DNA from: Enterobacter sp. RHBSTW-00994
GTDB lineage: Bacteria > Pseudomonadota > Gammaproteobacteria > Enterobacterales > Enterobacteriaceae
Reading direction: 5' to 3'
Assembly (NCBI RefSeq): GCF_013782625.1
Contig: NZ_CP056199.1
Span: 3,056,588-3,120,587 of the forward strand
Length of the DNA: 64,000 nt
In this document: positions 42,302-52,843 of the stretch, piece after piece
How the letters are laid out: every line of letters begins with the position of its first letter
How positions within the stretch are numbered: position 1 is the stretch's first letter
The notes under the pieces: generated by a model
Databases searched by the model: none
What the model saw: only the letters and a program-made list of their open reading frames with translations
What the model was told of the DNA's origin: nothing
Translations under genes and position numbers: made by a program

Positions 42302-43717
42302 ATGACAGACCTCCCGAAAAACGTCCGCTGGCAGTTATGGATTGTCGCCTTCGGCTTCTTTATGCAGTCGCTGGATACGACCATTGTGAATACTGCCCTC
42401 CCCTCGATGGCGAAAAGTCTGGGAGAGAGTCCGCTGCATATGCACATGGTGATTGTCTCCTATGTGCTGACCGTCGCCGTGATGCTGCCTGCCAGCGGCT
42501 GGATGGCGGATAAAGTGGGCGTGAGGAATATTTTTTTTACTGCCATCGTGCTGTTCACTATAGGGTCGCTGTTTTGCGCTCAGGCCAATACGCTCAATGA
42601 ACTGGTGATGGCTCGCGTCCTGCAAGGCGTCGGCGGCGCGATGATGGTTCCCGTCGGACGACTGACGGTGATGAAGATCGTCCCGCGCGAGCAATACATG
42701 GCAGCGATGACCTTTGTCACGCTGCCAGGCCAGGTTGGCCCCTTGCTTGGCCCTGCGCTGGGCGGGGTGTTGGTCGAGTACGCCTCCTGGCACTGGATCT
42801 TTTTAATCAACCTGCCTGTGGGGATTGTTGGGGCTATTGCTACGCTGATGCTCATGCCGAATTACACCATGCAGACGCGGCGTTTTGATTTCATCGGCTT
42901 CATTCTGCTGGCCGCCGGAATGGCAACACTCACGCTGGCGCTCGACGGCCAAAAGGGGCTGGGCATTTCGTCCCTGACGCTGGGTATTCTGGTCGTCCTC
43001 GGTATCACCGCAATCCTGTGGTATCTATGGCATGCCAGAGATAACGAGCAAGCCCTCTTCAGCCTGTCATTGTTCAGAAATTCAACCTACCGGCTGGGTC
43101 TTTTCGGCAGCTTTGCCGGGCGGGTGGGCAGCGGCATGTTACCGTTCATGACCCCGGTCTTTTTACAGATTGGTATGGGTTTCTCACCCTTCCACGCAGG
43201 TTTAATGATGATCCCGATGGTACTCGGCAGTATGGGGATGAAGCGTATTGTGGTGCAGGTCGTGAACCGCTTTGGCTACCGTCACGTACTGGTGGCCGCC
43301 ACGCTTGGCCTGGCAGTAGTCAGCCTGCTGTTTATGACCGTGGCATTAATGGGCTGGTACTACGCGCTTCCGCTGGTGCTTTTTTGCCAGGGCATTATCA
43401 ATTCCATGCGCTTCTCTTCCATGAACACGCTGACGCTGAAAGATCTGCCGGATGAACTGGCCAGCAGTGGCAACAGCTTGTTATCGATGGTTATGCAACT
43501 CTCCATGAGCGTCGGTGTAACGGTGGCAGGCCTGCTGCTGGGTATGTATGGACAACACCATCTCAGCGTCGATACCCCCGTCGCGCATCAGGTCTTTTTG
43601 TATACCTATCTCAGCATGGCGGTGATCATCGCCCTGCCCGCGCTCATCTTCGCCAGAGTGCCGGATGATACCAGTAAGAACGTCGTTATCCGACGTGGCA
43701 AAAGGAGTGCACCATGA
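42302..43717 (+). CDS. mdtD: MdtD, MFS transporter of the DHA2 family
   Basis: 471 residues, about 14 hydrophobic segments. The MFS motif is [16 protein letters not shown] near the N-terminus. It shares the BaeR-controlled operon but is not needed for MdtABC pump activity in E. coli, where a role in citrate/iron-citrate export has been proposed. It starts directly after mdtC and overlaps baeS by four bases. Confidence 0.95.
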   Translation: MTDLPKNVRWQLWIVAFGFFMQSLDTTIVNTALPSMAKSLGESPLHMHMVIVSYVLTVAVMLPASGWMADKVGVRNIFFTAIVLFTIGSLFCAQANTLNELVMARVLQGVGGAMMVPVGRLTVMKIVPREQYMAAMTFVTLPGQVGPLLGPALGGVLVEYASWHWIFLINLPVGIVGAIATLMLMPNYTMQTRRFDFIGFILLAAGMATLTLALDGQKGLGISSLTLGILVVLGITAILWYLWHARDNEQALFSLSLFRNSTYRLGLFGSFAGRVGSGMLPFMTPVFLQIGMGFSPFHAGLMMIPMVLGSMGMKRIVVQVVNRFGYRHVLVAATLGLAVVSLLFMTVALMGWYYALPLVLFCQGIINSMRFSSMNTLTLKDLPDELASSGNSLLSMVMQLSMSVGVTVAGLLLGMYGQHHLSVDTPVAHQVFLYTYLSMAVIIALPALIFARVPDDTSKNVVIRRGKRSAP

Positions 43718-45117
43718 AGTTCTGGCGTCCCGGTATTACCGGCAAGCTCTTTGTCGCGATTTTTACCACCTGCATTGTCCTGTTGATCACCATGCACTGG
43801 GCCGTGCGTGTTAGCTTCGAGCGCGGTTTTATTGATTACATCAAACACGGAAACGAGCAGCGTTTACAGGGGCTGAGCGATGCCCTGAGCGAGCAATACG
43901 CCCTTCACGGCAACTGGCGTTTCCTGCGCAACAACGATCGTTTCGTGTTCCAGATCCTGCGTTCGCTTGAGCACGATAATGACGATGACCGTCCTGGCCC
44001 TGGCATGCCACCTCACGGCTGGCGTACGCAGTTCTGGGTGGTCGATCAGGATAAAAAAGTGCTGGTCGGTCCACGCGCCCCTGTTCCTCCGGATGGTATG
44101 CGTCGGGCCATCATGTTCAATAATGTCAGCGTAGGTTGGGTGATTGCGTCGCCGGTTGAGCGGCTGACACGTAACACCGACATCAACTTCGACAGGCAGC
44201 AGCGTCAGACCAGTTGGTTGATTGTCGCCCTCTCCACACTGCTCGCCGCACTCGCTACCTTCCCACTGGCACGCGGCCTGCTCGCGCCAGTCAAGCGGCT
44301 GGTGGAAGGTACACATAAACTGGCAGCCGGTGATTTCTCTACTCGCGTGGACACCCGCAGCCAGGATGAACTGGGCAGGCTGGCGCAAGACTTTAACCAG
44401 CTCGCCAGTACACTGGAAAAAAACCAGCAGATGCGCCGTGATTTTATGGCCGATATTTCGCACGAGCTCCGTACTCCGCTGGCGGTACTCCGTGGCGAAC
44501 TGGAGGCTATTCAGGATGGCGTACGCCAGTTCACACCGGAGTCGGTGGCGTCACTTCAGGCTGAAGTGGGTACGCTCACCAAGCTGGTGAACGACCTGCA
44601 TCAGCTTTCCATGTCCGACGAAGGGGCACTGGCCTACCAAAAAGCCCCTGTTGATGTGATCAACATTCTGGAAGTCACCACAGGCGCATTCCGTGAACGC
44701 TTTTCCAGCCGTAACCTGAAAATTGAGCTCTCCCTGCCGGACAGCGCTGTGGTGTTTGGCGATCGCGACCGTCTGACGCAGCTCTTCAATAATTTACTGG
44801 AGAACAGCCTGCGCTATACCGACAGCGGTGGCGCGTTGTACATTTCTGGCAGGCTGGAAGCCAGCCGTTTTGCGCTGACGTTTGCCGACAGTTCTCCCGG
44901 GGTGCAGGACACGCAGCTTGAAAAATTGTTCGAGCGTTTTTATCGTACCGAAGGTTCACGTAACCGCGCCAGCGGCGGTTCCGGGCTGGGGCTGGCCATT
45001 TGCGTCAACATTGTCGAAGCGCATAACGGTACAATCCGCGCCGCTCATTCGCCTTTTGGCGGGGTTAGCATTACAGTAGAGTTACCGCTGGAACGCGATT
45101 TATCGAGAGAAGCATGA
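43714..45117 (+). CDS. baeS: BaeS, envelope stress sensor histidine kinase
   Basis: 467 residues. Two membrane segments flank a periplasmic sensor (about 35-165), then a HAMP domain and the kinase: H-box [13 protein letters not shown] with His250, N-box [11 protein letters not shown], and G-box GGSGLGLAI. It senses spheroplasting, indole, tannin, zinc and similar envelope stresses in E. coli and phosphorylates BaeR. ATGA overlaps with mdtD before it and baeR after it. Confidence 0.97.
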   Translation: MKFWRPGITGKLFVAIFTTCIVLLITMHWAVRVSFERGFIDYIKHGNEQRLQGLSDALSEQYALHGNWRFLRNNDRFVFQILRSLEHDNDDDRPGPGMPPHGWRTQFWVVDQDKKVLVGPRAPVPPDGMRRAIMFNNVSVGWVIASPVERLTRNTDINFDRQQRQTSWLIVALSTLLAALATFPLARGLLAPVKRLVEGTHKLAAGDFSTRVDTRSQDELGRLAQDFNQLASTLEKNQQMRRDFMADISHELRTPLAVLRGELEAIQDGVRQFTPESVASLQAEVGTLTKLVNDLHQLSMSDEGALAYQKAPVDVINILEVTTGAFRERFSSRNLKIELSLPDSAVVFGDRDRLTQLFNNLLENSLRYTDSGGALYISGRLEASRFALTFADSSPGVQDTQLEKLFERFYRTEGSRNRASGGSGLGLAICVNIVEAHNGTIRAAHSPFGGVSITVELPLERDLSREA

Positions 45118-45836
45118 CCGAGTTACCCATTGATGAAAACACGCCACGTATTCTGATCGTGGAGGACGAGCCTAAACTTGGGCAGTTATTAATCGACTAT
45201 TTACGCGCGGCAAGTTACGCCCCTACGCTTATCAGCCACGGCGACAAGGTTCTTCCTTATGTTCGCCAGACGCCACCCGCGCTGATATTGCTGGATTTGA
45301 TGCTGCCCGGCACTGACGGCCTGACCCTGTGCCGCGAGATCCGCCGTTTTTCCGATGTCCCGATCGTGATGGTGACAGCCAAAATCGAAGAGATCGACCG
45401 TCTGCTGGGTCTTGAGATTGGCGCAGACGATTACATCTGTAAACCATATAGCCCACGCGAGGTGGTCGCACGCGTGAAAACGATCCTGCGTCGCTGCAAA
45501 CCGCAGCGAGAATTGCAGGTACTGGATGCAGAAAGCCCGCTGATCGTTGACGAAAGCCGCTTTCAGGCCAGTTGGCGCAGCAAATTATTGGATCTCACCC
45601 CTGCTGAATTTCGCTTGCTCAAAACGCTCTCCCACGAGCCAGGGAAAGTGTTCTCGCGCGAACAACTGCTGAACCATCTTTATGATGATTACCGGGTCGT
45701 CACTGACCGCACTATCGATAGCCATATCAAAAATCTGCGTCGTAAACTGGAGGCACTCGATGCCGACCAGTCGTTTATTCGCGCAGTGTATGGCGTAGGT
45801 TATCGATGGGAAGCGGATGCATGCAGGATTGCGTGA
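45114..45836 (+). CDS. baeR: BaeR, envelope stress response regulator
   Basis: 240-residue OmpR-family regulator. The receiver domain has acidic DEPK near the N-terminus, phosphoacceptor Asp61 (LLDLMLPG) and the KPY lysine. The C-terminal winged helix has [15 protein letters not shown]. It activates mdtABCD-baeSR and other envelope genes. A hairpin 20 bases downstream probably ends the operon. Confidence 0.97.
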   Translation: MTELPIDENTPRILIVEDEPKLGQLLIDYLRAASYAPTLISHGDKVLPYVRQTPPALILLDLMLPGTDGLTLCREIRRFSDVPIVMVTAKIEEIDRLLGLEIGADDYICKPYSPREVVARVKTILRRCKPQRELQVLDAESPLIVDESRFQASWRSKLLDLTPAEFRLLKTLSHEPGKVFSREQLLNHLYDDYRVVTDRTIDSHIKNLRRKLEALDADQSFIRAVYGVGYRWEADACRIA

Positions 45837-45855
45837 TAATATCGGACTAAAAACG

Positions 45856-45880
45856 AATGTCACCTGCCAAGGGTGACATT
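45856..45880 (+). terminator. Hairpin at the end of the mdt-bae operon
   Basis: AATGTCACC and GGTGACATT, nine-base perfect arms with a seven-base loop, 20 bases after baeR. The following sequence (ATGTGAATTT) has only a short T-run, so it may be a weak terminator or 3'-end stabiliser. It can also act on the convergent gene at 45930. Confidence 0.6.
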
Positions 45881-45929
45881 ATGTGAATTTACTCTTCAGA
45901 AACAATACCGTTCTCCCTAAAAGGGAACA

Positions 45930-46466
45930 TTATTGATAGTTTGGATTAAATGTTTTTGGTACATAAGCAACGATGTTATCGCCGAAGAGTTTACACTCTG
46001 ATTCTTTCTCACCGGGGTTAATAATGAGATGTTGAATGTCTGAATTATTTAATTTTGCCCTAAATCCTTTACAATCAGCATTTGTCAGTTTGGTCATAAC
46101 CACCAAATAATCTTTTTCACCGTAGTATGACAAGTAAATGTTATCAGGTAAGTTGATACTTTTTTTGCGAGCCTCTTCATAAAACACTTTCTCCTTCTGT
46201 TTCAATATATCTGGGGTGGCATTTCTGTATGGCCCGACGATAGAATCGTAAAGCTTATACACTGTAGCATTTGTATAAATACCAGAAACCATCTCAGCCA
46301 CCTTCTTATGATGTTCAACTTCTTCGATAGCTTCTTTAAATTCGAGCCCTTTATTTAGCGTTTCAAGAGCCGAAAGACCAAGATTAACAGGCCCCGCCGC
46401 CATGACTACATGACAATTAATCAAAAGTGACGCCGCAATTACCACTTTACATGCTGATTTTAGCAT
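45930..46466 (-). CDS. Orphan exported protein of unknown function
   Basis: 178 residues from the ATG at 46466, chosen because AGGGA lies ten bases upstream and it gives a clean signal peptide (MLKSACKVVIAASLLINCHV...VMAA, cleavage after about residue 24); a longer frame starts at 46511. The mature part has a charged helical region (about 32-105) and a C-terminal domain with two cysteines, Cys132 and Cys158, able to form a disulfide. I do not recognise the family. The gene is markedly more A/T-rich than both neighbours and sits where E. coli K-12 has yegP, so recent acquisition is likely. Confidence 0.75.
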   Translation of the reverse strand: MLKSACKVVIAASLLINCHVVMAAGPVNLGLSALETLNKGLEFKEAIEEVEHHKKVAEMVSGIYTNATVYKLYDSIVGPYRNATPDILKQKEKVFYEEARKKSINLPDNIYLSYYGEKDYLVVMTKLTNADCKGFRAKLNNSDIQHLIINPGEKESECKLFGDNIVAYVPKTFNPNYQ

Positions 46467-46780
46467 AATTTTATGTTCCCTCGTTTTCACACCCACCAAA
46501 AATAGTAGCAAAGGTGTTTACTGAATATAATTTGAGAACAGAGTTAAACATATATTAATAAATTTAAAAAGGATGAGATTTTTTATTTTTAACTGTCACC
46601 GACCATTGTTCATTGATTAATCGCAAGGCTTTCAGAGCGCATTCAAGAGCCAATTGAACTATCAAAAGGTTTACCTCCCCGCCCCTCAGCGCTACAATGC
46701 CCGCCCTTAAAGTATGGGATCTCCCCTGACGCTGCACCTGGTGCTAGCGGATCTGACCTGTCATCAGAACGAGAACAAAC
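46467..46780. other. Intergenic region between the orphan gene and trhP
   Basis: 314 bases without a recognised gene. The left half (46500-46620) is strongly A/T-rich and carries the divergent promoter of the orphan gene. The right half returns to typical base composition and carries the trhP leader, ending GAGAACAAAC before ATG. No RNA gene or repeat was recognised. Confidence 0.5.
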
Positions 46781-48142
46781 ATGTTTAAACCGGAACTCCT
46801 CTCCCCGGCGGGAACGCTGCAAAATATGCGTTACGCTTTCGCTTATGGTGCTGACGCGGTATACGCGGGCCAACCGCGCTACTCGCTGCGCGTGCGCAAC
46901 AACGAATTCAACCACGAGAATCTGCAACTTGGCATCAATGAAGCGCATGCCCTGGGCAAAAAATTCTATGTGGTCGTTAACATCGCACCGCACAACGCCA
47001 AGCTGAAAACGTTCATTCGTGACCTGAAACCCGTTGTGGATATGGGGCCGGATGCGCTGATCATGTCAGACCCTGGTTTAATCATGCTGGTTCGGGAGAA
47101 CTTCCCTGACATGGACATTCACCTCTCGGTACAGGCAAACGCCGTGAACTGGGCAACCGTGAAATTCTGGAAACAGATGGGGCTGACCCGTGTGATCCTG
47201 TCGCGTGAACTGTCACTCGAAGAGATCGAGGAAATCCGCACTCAGGTTCCGGATATGGAGCTTGAAATCTTCGTTCACGGTGCACTGTGCATGGCCTATT
47301 CAGGCCGCTGCCTGCTCTCAGGCTATATCAATAAACGCGACCCGAACCAGGGAACCTGCACCAACGCCTGCCGCTGGGAATATAACGTTCAGGAAGGCAA
47401 AGAGGACGATATCGGTAATATCGTCCACAAACACGAGCCGATCCCGGTGAAGAACGTTGAACCGACGCTCGGTATCGGCGAGCCGACTGACAGCGTATTT
47501 ATGATTGAAGAAGCAAAACGTCCGGGCGAGTACATGACAGCCTTTGAAGACGAGCATGGCACGTACATCATGAACTCGAAAGATCTGCGCGCCATCGCTC
47601 ACGTTGAGCGCCTGACGCAAATGGGCGTGCATTCCCTGAAAATCGAAGGCCGTACCAAATCCTATTACTACTGCGCTCGTACCGCGCAGGTCTATCGTAA
47701 GGCGATCGACGATGCCGCTGCCGGTAAACCGTTCGATACCAGCCTGCTGGAGACGCTGGAAGGTCTGGCCCATCGCGGTTACACCGAAGGTTTTCTGCGC
47801 CGCCATACCCACGACGATTACCAGAACTATGAACACGGTTATTCAGTCTCTGAACGTCAGCAGTTTGTCGGTGATTTTACGGGCGCACGCAAAGGTGATC
47901 TGGCAGCCGTTGCCGTCAAAAACAAATTCACCAAAGGTGACAGCCTGGAACTGATGACCCCTCAGGGCAACATCAACTTCCGTCTGGAACATCTGGAAAA
48001 CGGTAAAGGTGAAGCCATTACCGTCGCACCAGGAGACGGTCATACGGTCTGGTTGCCGGTTCCTGAAGAAGTGGATCTGGAATTTGCGCTGCTGATGCGC
48101 AATTTCGAAGGCGAAAACACCCGTAATCCACACAGTAAATAG
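46781..48142 (+). CDS. trhP: TrhP (YegQ), tRNA hydroxylation protein of the U32 family
   Basis: 453 residues. The U32 signature is complete: EIFVHGALCMAYSGRCLLSGY (about residues 161-181, given with its two cysteines), followed by further cysteines in GTCTNACRW that would complete a metal or iron-sulfur site. In E. coli it is needed for prephenate-dependent 5-hydroxyuridine formation at tRNA position 34. The CyaR sRNA gene follows. Confidence 0.95.
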   Translation: MFKPELLSPAGTLQNMRYAFAYGADAVYAGQPRYSLRVRNNEFNHENLQLGINEAHALGKKFYVVVNIAPHNAKLKTFIRDLKPVVDMGPDALIMSDPGLIMLVRENFPDMDIHLSVQANAVNWATVKFWKQMGLTRVILSRELSLEEIEEIRTQVPDMELEIFVHGALCMAYSGRCLLSGYINKRDPNQGTCTNACRWEYNVQEGKEDDIGNIVHKHEPIPVKNVEPTLGIGEPTDSVFMIEEAKRPGEYMTAFEDEHGTYIMNSKDLRAIAHVERLTQMGVHSLKIEGRTKSYYYCARTAQVYRKAIDDAAAGKPFDTSLLETLEGLAHRGYTEGFLRRHTHDDYQNYEHGYSVSERQQFVGDFTGARKGDLAAVAVKNKFTKGDSLELMTPQGNINFRLEHLENGKGEAITVAPGDGHTVWLPVPEEVDLEFALLMRNFEGENTRNPHSK

Positions 48143-48177
48143 TTCATTGCAGGTATTTTTTCAGTCCAGGATGATTC

Positions 48178-48193
48178 TTAGAATCGGATCACA
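48178..48193 (+). promoter_or_regulatory. CRP site of the cyaR promoter
   Basis: TTAGA-ATCGGA-TCACA, one perfect and one partial CRP half-site. The centre is about 42 bases before the predicted CyaR start, with TATTAT at 48215-48220 as -10. This is class II geometry and agrees with the known CRP dependence of CyaR. Confidence 0.7.
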
Positions 48194-48227
48194 TACCGTT
48201 CCGTTCAATACGGGTATTATCCATCTC

Positions 48228-48313
48228 GCTGAAAAACATAACCCATAAATGCTAGCTGTACCAGGAACCACCTCCTTAGCCTGCGTAATCTCCCTTACGC
48301 AGGCTGATTTTTT
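48228..48313 (+). ncRNA. cyaR: CyaR (RyeE) Hfq-dependent small RNA
   Basis: The segment starts GCTGAAAAACATAACCCATA and is nearly identical to E. coli CyaR. It includes the seed region AGGAACCACCTCCTTAG, which base-pairs with ribosome binding sites such as that of ompX. A terminator stem follows (48278-48288 with 48295-48305, 11 perfect pairs) and a T-run. It lies between trhP and yegS as in E. coli. Confidence 0.95.
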
Positions 48314-48389
48314 CCTTTCATCCTCTTCTTAACCGCTTTTCCTCTCCCTGAGATACACTCTTGATAACGTATAAAAAGGGAGCATCACA

Positions 48390-49289
48390 ATGGCGACATA
48401 TCCGGATAGTTTACTGATCCTCAACGGCAAGAGTGCCGGCAACGATATTCTGCGCCAGGCGATTGCTGACCTGCGCGATCAAGGGGCACGCATCCATGTC
48501 CGCGTCACATGGGAAAAAGGCGATGCAGCTCGCTATCTTGATGAAGCGTGCCATCTGGGGGTTGAAACCGTTATCTCCGGTGGCGGCGATGGAACCATCA
48601 ATGAAATCGCCACCGCACTTATTCACCTGAATGCCCCGGTTCGTCCTGCATTAGGCATTTTGCCGCTCGGTACGGCGAATGATTTTGCCACCAGCGTGGG
48701 TATTCCTGACGATCTCAGCAAAGCACTTCAACTCGCTATCGCCGGGAAAGCAACTGCCGTGGACATTGCTCAGGTGAACGATAAAACCTGCTTTATCAAC
48801 ATGGCCACAGGTGGTTTTGGTACGCGCATCACCAGCGAAACGCCGGAAAAACTCAAAGCCGCTCTGGGTGGCGTCTCCTACTTTATTCATGGCCTGATGC
48901 GGATGGACACCCTGAAACCCGATCGCTGCGAAATCCACGGCGACGATTTTCACTGGCAAGGTGACGCGCTGGTGATCGGAATTGGCAATGGTCGCCAGGC
49001 CGGAGGGGGCCAACAATTATGCCCGGATGCACTGATCAACGACGGCTTATTGCAACTGCGCATTTTTACCGGAGAAGAGTTGCTTCCCGCCCTGTTCAAC
49101 ACATTGACCAGGCCGGAGCAAAACCCCAATCTGATCGATGGTCAGTCAGCCTGGTTCGAAGTAAGCGCCCCACACAGCATGACCTTTAACCTGGATGGGG
49201 AGCCACTCAGCGGGAAACATTTTCGTATTGCGGTGTTACCCGGCGCACTAAGCTGCCGCCTGCCGCCGGATTGCCCGTTGCTGCGCTAA
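48390..49289 (+). CDS. yegS: YegS, lipid kinase
   Basis: 299 residues, same as E. coli. The diacylglycerol-kinase-type nucleotide motif [14 protein letters not shown] is near residue 62, with LGTANDFA further on. It phosphorylates lipids such as phosphatidylglycerol in vitro; the physiological substrate is not settled. Preceded by AAAAAGGGAGCATCACA. The 3' end overlaps the convergent ABC gene by four bases. Confidence 0.95.
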   Translation: MATYPDSLLILNGKSAGNDILRQAIADLRDQGARIHVRVTWEKGDAARYLDEACHLGVETVISGGGDGTINEIATALIHLNAPVRPALGILPLGTANDFATSVGIPDDLSKALQLAIAGKATAVDIAQVNDKTCFINMATGGFGTRITSETPEKLKAALGGVSYFIHGLMRMDTLKPDRCEIHGDDFHWQGDALVIGIGNGRQAGGGQQLCPDALINDGLLQLRIFTGEELLPALFNTLTRPEQNPNLIDGQSAWFEVSAPHSMTFNLDGEPLSGKHFRIAVLPGALSCRLPPDCPLLR

Positions 49290-50059
49290 TACGCCGCCAC
49301 CTCCCGCGCCATCTCCCGGCTGTACTGCTGGCTGGCATTCACCAGCATTTGCGTATAGCCGGTTTTGGCGTGCCCGGCAACCAAATCGTCGACGGTTAAG
49401 GTTTCCAGAATTTTACCGTATTGCATAACGGCCACCTTTTGGCACAGATGCGCAATCACCCCCAGATCGTGCGTGACCATCAGATAGGTAAGATTCGATT
49501 CACGCTGGAGTTCGGCAAGCAGGTTAAGGATCTCCGCCTGCACCGATACATCAAGCGCCGAGGTCGGCTCATCCAGCAACAATACCTGCGGCTCCAGAAT
49601 CAGCGCCCGGGCAATCGCCACACGCTGACGCTGCCCACCGGAAAGTTGATGTGGATAGCGATCGCGAAACGCCCGGTTCAGCCCGACTCTGTCCAGTAAC
49701 GAATGGATACGTCGCTCCCGGTCATTCATTCCGTGAATTTGCAGTGGCTCTTCCAGAATGTCACCAATGGTATGGCGCGGATGGAGCGAACCGTAGGGAT
49801 CCTGAAACACCATCTGCACACCACGACACCGAGCCTGACTGATACGCTTTTCCAGCGGTTTACCGTCAATTGCCAACGTGCCTTCCCAGTGAGTAAAGAG
49901 TCCGGCCAGACATTTCAGCACCGTGGTTTTACCCGATCCGGATTCCCCCACCAGGCCATAAATCTCCCCTTCCCGGACCCTAATGTTCACATCGTCCAGC
50001 ACCTGATTACGCTTCTCACCTTCGCCAAAGGCCAGGTTGAGGTGTTTAATCTCGATCAT
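49286..50059 (-). CDS. Peptide/nickel-type ABC transporter ATPase (OppF/DppF-like)
   Basis: 257 residues: Walker A GESGSGKT (38-45), signature [10 protein letters not shown] (139-148), Walker [13 protein letters not shown] (159-170). This is the second of two ATPases and the last gene of a six-gene operon. It is shorter than typical DppF (about 330) and ends without the usual extended C-terminal region, so it resembles the compact half-transporters of sugar-acid, nickel or glutathione systems. It pairs with the product of 50069-50941; the substrate is unknown. Confidence 0.9.
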   Translation of the reverse strand: MIEIKHLNLAFGEGEKRNQVLDDVNIRVREGEIYGLVGESGSGKTTVLKCLAGLFTHWEGTLAIDGKPLEKRISQARCRGVQMVFQDPYGSLHPRHTIGDILEEPLQIHGMNDRERRIHSLLDRVGLNRAFRDRYPHQLSGGQRQRVAIARALILEPQVLLLDEPTSALDVSVQAEILNLLAELQRESNLTYLMVTHDLGVIAHLCQKVAVMQYGKILETLTVDDLVAGHAKTGYTQMLVNASQQYSREMAREVAAY

Positions 50060-50068
50060 CTCAGCTCC

Positions 50069-50941
50069 TCACTCGGTGAGCCAGTTTGCCTGGCGTTGCA
50101 ACACGGGCAATACGGGACGGCGGTGATTCAGTTCCGGCAACGCGCTGATTAACCCTTGAGTGTAGGGATGCTTCGCGTTATGTAGGTCGCACGCGGCGAT
50201 AGACTCCACCACTCGTCCGGCATACATCACCAGCACCCGATCGCAAAAACTGCGCACCAGGTTAATGTCGTGGCTGATAAAGATCAGCCCCAGACCACGC
50301 GACAGCACCAGATCGTCCAGTAGCCCCAGCACCTGTAAACGCACCGACACGTCCAGCGCCGAGGTAGGTTCATCAGCAATCACCAGTTCAGGGTCGGTGA
50401 TCAGCATCATGGCGATCATGATGCGCTGCCCCTGCCCACCGGAAATCTCGTGCGGATAAAGGTGATAGACGCGTTCCGGCTGGCGGATACGCACCACGTC
50501 AAGCATCTCCAGTACTTTGGCTTTTGCCTCTGCCTTACGCCCTGGATGATGGGTGAGCCAGGCTTCAGCAATCTGATCCCCGACACACACCACCGGGTTG
50601 AGCGAGTATTTCGGGTCCTGCATGATCATCGAGATACGTTTGCCGCGAATACCGCGCATTTGCGCCTCGCTGACGGTACGCAAATCAACATCACCAAACT
50701 GCATTCGTGTGGCACTGATTCGGGCCCTGGCCGGATGCAGGCGCAGCAGCGCTCGCCCGACGGTCGATTTACCGGAACCCGATTCACCGACAATAGCCAG
50801 CTTCTCGCGTCCGAGCTGGAAAGAGACGCCACGTACGGCGTTGGTCACCGCACCGCCGTTGATAAAATCGACGTGGAGGTCGCGCACATCAAGCAAAGGC
50901 GCATTATTCGCTGCGAGGATCGAGGATGTCACGTAGGCCAT
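50069..50941 (-). CDS. Peptide/nickel-type ABC transporter ATPase (OppD/DppD-like)
   Basis: 290 residues. Walker A GESGSGKS (52-59), then ISGGQGQRI and Walker [13 protein letters not shown]. The signature motif has Gly-Gln-Gly rather than Gly-Gln-Arg, as in DppD-type subunits. Its start lies 38 bases inside the upstream permease gene, so translation is probably coupled; a later start would remove the first beta strand. Confidence 0.9.
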   Translation of the reverse strand: MAYVTSSILAANNAPLLDVRDLHVDFINGGAVTNAVRGVSFQLGREKLAIVGESGSGKSTVGRALLRLHPARARISATRMQFGDVDLRTVSEAQMRGIRGKRISMIMQDPKYSLNPVVCVGDQIAEAWLTHHPGRKAEAKAKVLEMLDVVRIRQPERVYHLYPHEISGGQGQRIMIAMMLITDPELVIADEPTSALDVSVRLQVLGLLDDLVLSRGLGLIFISHDINLVRSFCDRVLVMYAGRVVESIAACDLHNAKHPYTQGLISALPELNHRRPVLPVLQRQANWLTE

Positions 50942-51809
50942 CTCCTAAGAAGTTAAACGCCAGGCTGTTAATCAGGATCGCCAGCCCCGGAATAGTCACG
51001 ACCCACCAGCACTCCATCATGTAGGTGCGACCGCTTGAGATCATCGCGCCCCACTCCGGCTCTGGCGGCTGAGCACCGAGTCCCAGAAAACCGAGCCCGG
51101 CGGCAGTCAGGATGATCCCGGCCATGTTCATAGTGATGCGGATAATCACCGACGGCAGGCACAGCGGCACAATGTGTCGCCACAACACGCGTACTGGTGA
51201 CGCTCCCTGCAAGCGCACAGCGGAGATAAAATCGGCCTGGCGCAGAGAGAGCGTTTCCGCTCGCGCCAGTCGCGCAATCGGCGGCCAGGCGGTGAGCGTA
51301 ATGGCAATCACCACATGTTCAAGCCCAGGGCCCAGCGCGGCGACAAACGCCAGTGCCAGCACCAGGCTTGGGAAGGAGATAAAAATGTCTGTTACGCGCA
51401 TCAGCACCGCATCAACTTTGCCGCCGAAATACCCGGCGGTTACGCCCAGCAACAATCCCAGTGGTCCAACGGTGACGGAGACCAGTAGCACGATATAGAG
51501 GGTGATACGCGAGCCGTACACGAGGCGGCTAAAGATATCGCGGCCAAACTCGTCCGTACCGAACCAGTGTCGCGCGTTCGGAGCAACCAGCGCACTATTC
51601 AGGTCCTGCACCAGCGGGTTATACGGTGCAATGAGCGGTGCAAAGGCGGCGACAATCAGCAGCAGCAAAATGATACCGCCACCTATCGCCGTGAGTGGGT
51701 TGCGCGCCATTTTGCCGACAAACCCGGCAGCACGCGATGCTGCCCGTTTAAAACGCTGGCGGCCTTCAGAGTGACGCGTTCCCAGCGGGCTATCCAGAGA
51801 AACGGTCAT
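50904..51809 (-). CDS. ABC transporter permease (OppC/DppC-like)
   Basis: 301 residues, about six membrane segments. It has the long N-terminal arm of the OppC type ([20 protein letters not shown] before the first segment) and the EAA-type loop around [16 protein letters not shown]. It forms the inner membrane channel with the product of 51806-52843. ATGA overlap with that gene; 38-base overlap with the downstream ATPase. Confidence 0.92.
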   Translation of the reverse strand: MTVSLDSPLGTRHSEGRQRFKRAASRAAGFVGKMARNPLTAIGGGIILLLLIVAAFAPLIAPYNPLVQDLNSALVAPNARHWFGTDEFGRDIFSRLVYGSRITLYIVLLVSVTVGPLGLLLGVTAGYFGGKVDAVLMRVTDIFISFPSLVLALAFVAALGPGLEHVVIAITLTAWPPIARLARAETLSLRQADFISAVRLQGASPVRVLWRHIVPLCLPSVIIRITMNMAGIILTAAGLGFLGLGAQPPEPEWGAMISSGRTYMMECWWVVTIPGLAILINSLAFNFLGDGLRDILDPRSE

Positions 51810-52843
51810 GATTTCGTCCTCGGGTCAAAGAGTTGATACAGCATGTCGGAGAGCAGGTTGAGCATCACAAAGATCATCCCCACCAGCAGTACACAGCCCA
51901 TCACGGCATTCATATCCCCCAACAACAAACTACCGGTAAGATAGGAGCCAAAGCCCGGCCAGGAAAAGACGGTTTCAATCAGCACTGCCCCTTCCAGCAG
52001 CGAGCCGTAAGCCAGCGCAACGACCGTCAGAAGCTGGACGAGGATGTTGCGAAACGCGTGATTCCAGATCACCTGACGCTCGGTTAAGCCCTTAACACGC
52101 GCGGTGATGATGAACTCCTGCGACAACTGCGCCAGCATAAAGCTGCGGGTCATACGGCTGATGTAGGCCAGCGAATGGAAACCGAGCAGCGAGGCCGGCA
52201 ATACCAGGTGGTTAATCGCATTCCAGAACACAGCGCTGTTCCCGGCCAGCAGTGCATCGACGGTCATCAGCCCGGTACGACGCGGCACAAGCCCGTCCAG
52301 ACCCAGATCCAGTCTTCCGGCGCCCCCTACCCAGCCAAGCCAGGCGTAAAACAGCAATAGCCCCATCATGCCAACCCAGAAGATCGGTGTGGAATATCCC
52401 GCAAGGCTGATAATGCGCACTACGTAATCGGAAAAACTGTTCCGACGCGCAGCGGCCAGAACCCCCAGCGGAATACCAAGACCTGCCCCGACGATAATCG
52501 CCATCGTCGCCAGTTCCAGCGTCGCCGGGAAGACCCGCAGAATGTCATCCGTCACCGGCTTACCGGTTAACAATGCACTCCCCAGATCGCCATGCAGCAG
52601 GTTATTAAGGTAAATACCAAACTGGGTCAGCAGCGACTGATCGAAACCCAGCTGGTGATAGACCTGCTGATAGGTACTGTGATCGGCATCCGGGCCAACA
52701 ATCGCCAGCACCGGATCGACCGGCATCACGCGACCGATAAAAAAGGTCAGCAGCAGCAGGCCAAAAAGCGTCACCAGTACCTGAGTGAACCGCTTCGAGA
52801 AGCGGCGTGTACGGGAGTTGGGAGAGAAAATCGCCACACTCAT
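51806..52843 (-). CDS. ABC transporter permease (OppB/DppB-like)
   Basis: 345 residues, about six membrane segments. The OppB-type N-terminus is FTQVLVTLFGLLLLTFFIGR, followed by a periplasmic region with VDPVLAIVGPDAD. The EAA-type loop is SQEFIITARVKGL. The start overlaps the end of the binding protein gene by four bases. Confidence 0.92.
   Translation of the reverse strand: MSVAIFSPNSRTRRFSKRFTQVLVTLFGLLLLTFFIGRVMPVDPVLAIVGPDADHSTYQQVYHQLGFDQSLLTQFGIYLNNLLHGDLGSALLTGKPVTDDILRVFPATLELATMAIIVGAGLGIPLGVLAAARRNSFSDYVVRIISLAGYSTPIFWVGMMGLLLFYAWLGWVGGAGRLDLGLDGLVPRRTGLMTVDALLAGNSAVFWNAINHLVLPASLLGFHSLAYISRMTRSFMLAQLSQEFIITARVKGLTERQVIWNHAFRNILVQLLTVVALAYGSLLEGAVLIETVFSWPGFGSYLTGSLLLGDMNAVMGCVLLVGMIFVMLNLLSDMLYQLFDPRTKS

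Noticed and set aside
45930-46466. Lipobox reading of LLINC in the orphan signal peptide
   Set aside because: Asn before the cysteine does not fit a lipobox, and a regular cleavage site follows at VMAA, so a soluble or membrane-associated periplasmic protein is more likely.
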